In this document: positions 63,040-64,000 of the stretch, piece by piece
Numbering within the stretch: position 1 is the first letter of the stretch
How the letters are laid out: each line of letters starts with the position of its first letter
DNA from: Robbsia betulipollinis
GTDB lineage: Bacteria > Pseudomonadota > Gammaproteobacteria > Burkholderiales > Burkholderiaceae
Length of the DNA stretch: 64,000 bases
Reading direction: 5' to 3'
Assembly: GCF_026624755.1 (NCBI RefSeq)
Contig: NZ_JAPMXC010000002.1
Location: forward strand, 275,527 to 339,526
Program-made: the position numbers and the translations under genes
Notes under the pieces: generated by a model
Databases searched by the model: none
The model's input: only the letters and a program-made list of their open reading frames with translations
What the model was told of the DNA's origin: nothing

Positions 63040-63297
63040 GTTTTATCGCGCATTCAACGACAAGAATCCTGATTTGGTTGACGGGGGTGCTATCGCCGAT
63101 ATGGGATGACATTCCATTGGCCCCCGGAACAAAATGCCGGCCCAGAGGGTATCAAACCCATTATCCGTAGCGTGATACACGCATTTCCGGACGTCCAGAT
63201 TACGATCCACGACATGATTCAGGAACCCGGCAAGATCGGTGTTCATACGGAGATCAGTGGAACCCAATTGGGCGAACTCTTTGGCATCAGCCATTGA
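63035..63297 (+). pseudogene. SnoaL-like polyketide cyclase fragment, frameshifted and fused to the Wadjet remnant
   Basis: After RERRAVE the sequence changes to TFYRAFNDKNPDLVD, the start of a SnoaL-like protein, still in the frame of the JetC-like remnant. The frame then shifts at GGGGG (63084-63088 region) to VLSPIWDDIPLAPG and again near 63128 to NAGPEGIKPIIRSVIHAFPD, VQITIHDMIQEPGKIGVHTE and ISGTQLGELFGISH before a stop. Three frames are needed, and the usual C-terminal 30-40 residues are missing. The family is recognised from FYRAFNDK, PLAPG and GxxxGELFGI. It is a pseudogene, and its join to the other fragment marks a recombination point. Confidence 0.6.
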
Positions 63298-63464
63298 TTC
63301 ACGGACCTTTGCCAACTCTTACTTCAGCGTGAACGTGTATTCCATCTTTATCCATGGCTTTCACGCGGTACAGTTATCGATTGCGACGCAGCGCCCAGGC
63401 ACGGTTACCGGAACTTTTGGGGGGTGCTCCGGACGCTTGTCGGGGATCGGCCTGCCGACCCTCC
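63298..63464. other. Short spacer between decayed genes and GT25 locus B
   Basis: I see no gene here. From 63448 onward the sequence belongs to the long direct repeat shared with locus A. A frame reading toward the left (63043-63315, minus) is not recognisable. Confidence 0.35.
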
Positions 63465-64000
63465 TTACCAAGACCGCGTCAGAAGTCTTCGCCTGCCGTT
63501 GGAGAGCGTCTCCTCCCGACGCTGGTCCAGGCGCACCACTCGTCGTGGCCGATCTTTGACATTGAAGAAAAACCGCCGCACCTTGTCCGCCGCGCGATGC
63601 CACTTGTACCGGACTTTTGCCTGCCCTTTCAACCGCGGCTTCCGGCGGTCGCCGATCACGCTGGGAAGCGCGCTCTCCGTCACGATGTGCGGATGGACGA
63701 CAAGCAGCCGAAGACCATGCTCCCAATGGCGGTCGATGACCTCGTCGATCGTGAACATCATGTCTTGCGTGTGGATCAGCAGCTTTTCCGCCGCACTTCT
63801 CGTCAGGAGGTATCCAAGCGTGCTCATCGCGGAACACGCGACCCAGTTCAGTTGCCTCGATCCCGCGGTGACGCAGTACGGGCGGGCCCCGCGCCGGTAA
63901 AGACTGTATAAACGCACAAAATCCCAATGCGCGCGTGCCATGACGATATCCGCGACCCTCTCGGAGAAGTCGCCATGCAACACGCCGTCGTCCTCCAGCA
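63448..64000. repeat. Long direct repeat (GT25 locus B), partner at 57620-58172
   Basis: This copy ends exactly at the last base of the window, which corresponds to the last base of unit 1 of the tandem repeat in locus A (58172). Its final 265 bp appear identical to both units there. Confidence 0.9.
63465..64000 (-). CDS. Family 25 glycosyltransferase, second copy (5' end beyond window)
   Basis: This is the C-terminal part of a lipooligosaccharide GT25 enzyme, nearly identical to locus A over the shared region. The frame is open to the window edge and includes LEDDGVLHGDFSERVADIVM, TAGSRQLNWVACSAMSTLGY and FTIDEVIDRHWEHGLRLLVV, with no internal duplication. Differences from copy A include VVHPHIVTE for VAHPHVVTE and EETLSN for EGTLSN. 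The stop is at 63465-63467. The N-terminus would lie at positions above 64000 and cannot be judged. Confidence 0.85.
   Translation of the reverse strand, partial: LEDDGVLHGDFSERVADIVMARAHWDFVRLYSLYRRGARPYCVTAGSRQLNWVACSAMSTLGYLLTRSAAEKLLIHTQDMMFTIDEVIDRHWEHGLRLLVVHPHIVTESALPSVIGDRRKPRLKGQAKVRYKWHRAADKVRRFFFNVKDRPRRVVRLDQRREETLSNGRRRLLTRSW

Noticed and set aside
57620..64000. Insertion sequence or composite transposon formed by the GT25 repeats
   Set aside because: The repeats encode a glycosyltransferase, with no transposase, terminal inverted repeats or target-site duplications.

Overview
The window is high-GC DNA from a beta-proteobacterium, most likely a member of the Burkholderiaceae (Burkholderia/Paraburkholderia/Robbsia group). 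The basis is the clpX-clpP-tig order, mfd next to ispD-ispF, ompR-envZ followed by an AhpC peroxiredoxin of the Burkholderia type, a pot polyamine operon, a 4-bp-overlap Tad pilus operon with a DUF3613 gene, and the general protein character. The species cannot be fixed from the sequence alone.

Layout. 1-3201: the proteostasis block clpX (cut by the window edge), clpP and tig, all on the minus strand. 3395-13364: a mixed metabolic and transport block with glycerate kinase, a large MscS-type channel carrying a long charged insert, a sugar-porter MFS permease, two unrecognised coiled-coil/membrane proteins, an orphan GltI-like binding protein and a lipoprotein GDSL esterase. 13786-13872: tRNA-Leu(UAG). 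14080-25376: a squalene/phytoene-synthase-like protein lacking its first Asp motif, a DUF1501 protein, ompR-envZ, ahpC, ispD-ispF, mfd and a threonine-dehydratase-like enzyme. 25438-29520: the operon potF-potG-potH-potI. 29939-31242: an mntH-like gene with a one-base frameshift. 31387-36701: pldA, a DUF1289 protein, the ABC-F ATPase ybiT, LD-carboxypeptidase and the tRNA deaminase tadA.

36930-48123 is one long Tad/Flp pilus operon on the minus strand: flp, cpaB, cpaC, cpaE/tadZ, cpaF/tadA, tadB, tadC, tadD, a DUF3613 gene, tadE and tadG. Almost every junction is a 4-bp overlap and there is no prepilin peptidase gene. An 865-bp AT-rich region separates it from a divergent TetR regulator. 49722-57363 is ordinary chromosome: HAD dehalogenase, carboxylesterase, GNAT, PPOX flavoprotein, nudC, a GH15 glycosidase and a diguanylate cyclase.

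The last 6.4 kb (57620-64000) is the most unusual part. Two near-identical family-25 glycosyltransferase loci in direct orientation bracket a segment holding an NmrA reductase, a quinone oxidoreductase, a LysR regulator and three decayed genes: an SRPBCC fragment, a SnoaL-like fragment, and a fragment resembling the SMC-like JetC/TIGR02680 subunit of type II Wadjet anti-plasmid systems. The first glycosyltransferase gene is broken by an exact 265-bp tandem duplication whose removal restores the frame. The same breakpoint coincides with the last base of the window, so an assembly artefact must be considered alongside real, reversible rearrangement.

I found no intact novel multi-gene system. 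The best leads are the Wadjet remnant with its repeat-bracketed accessory segment, the frame-restoring duplication, the mntH frameshift and several in-frame simple repeats in pilus and tRNA-editing genes.
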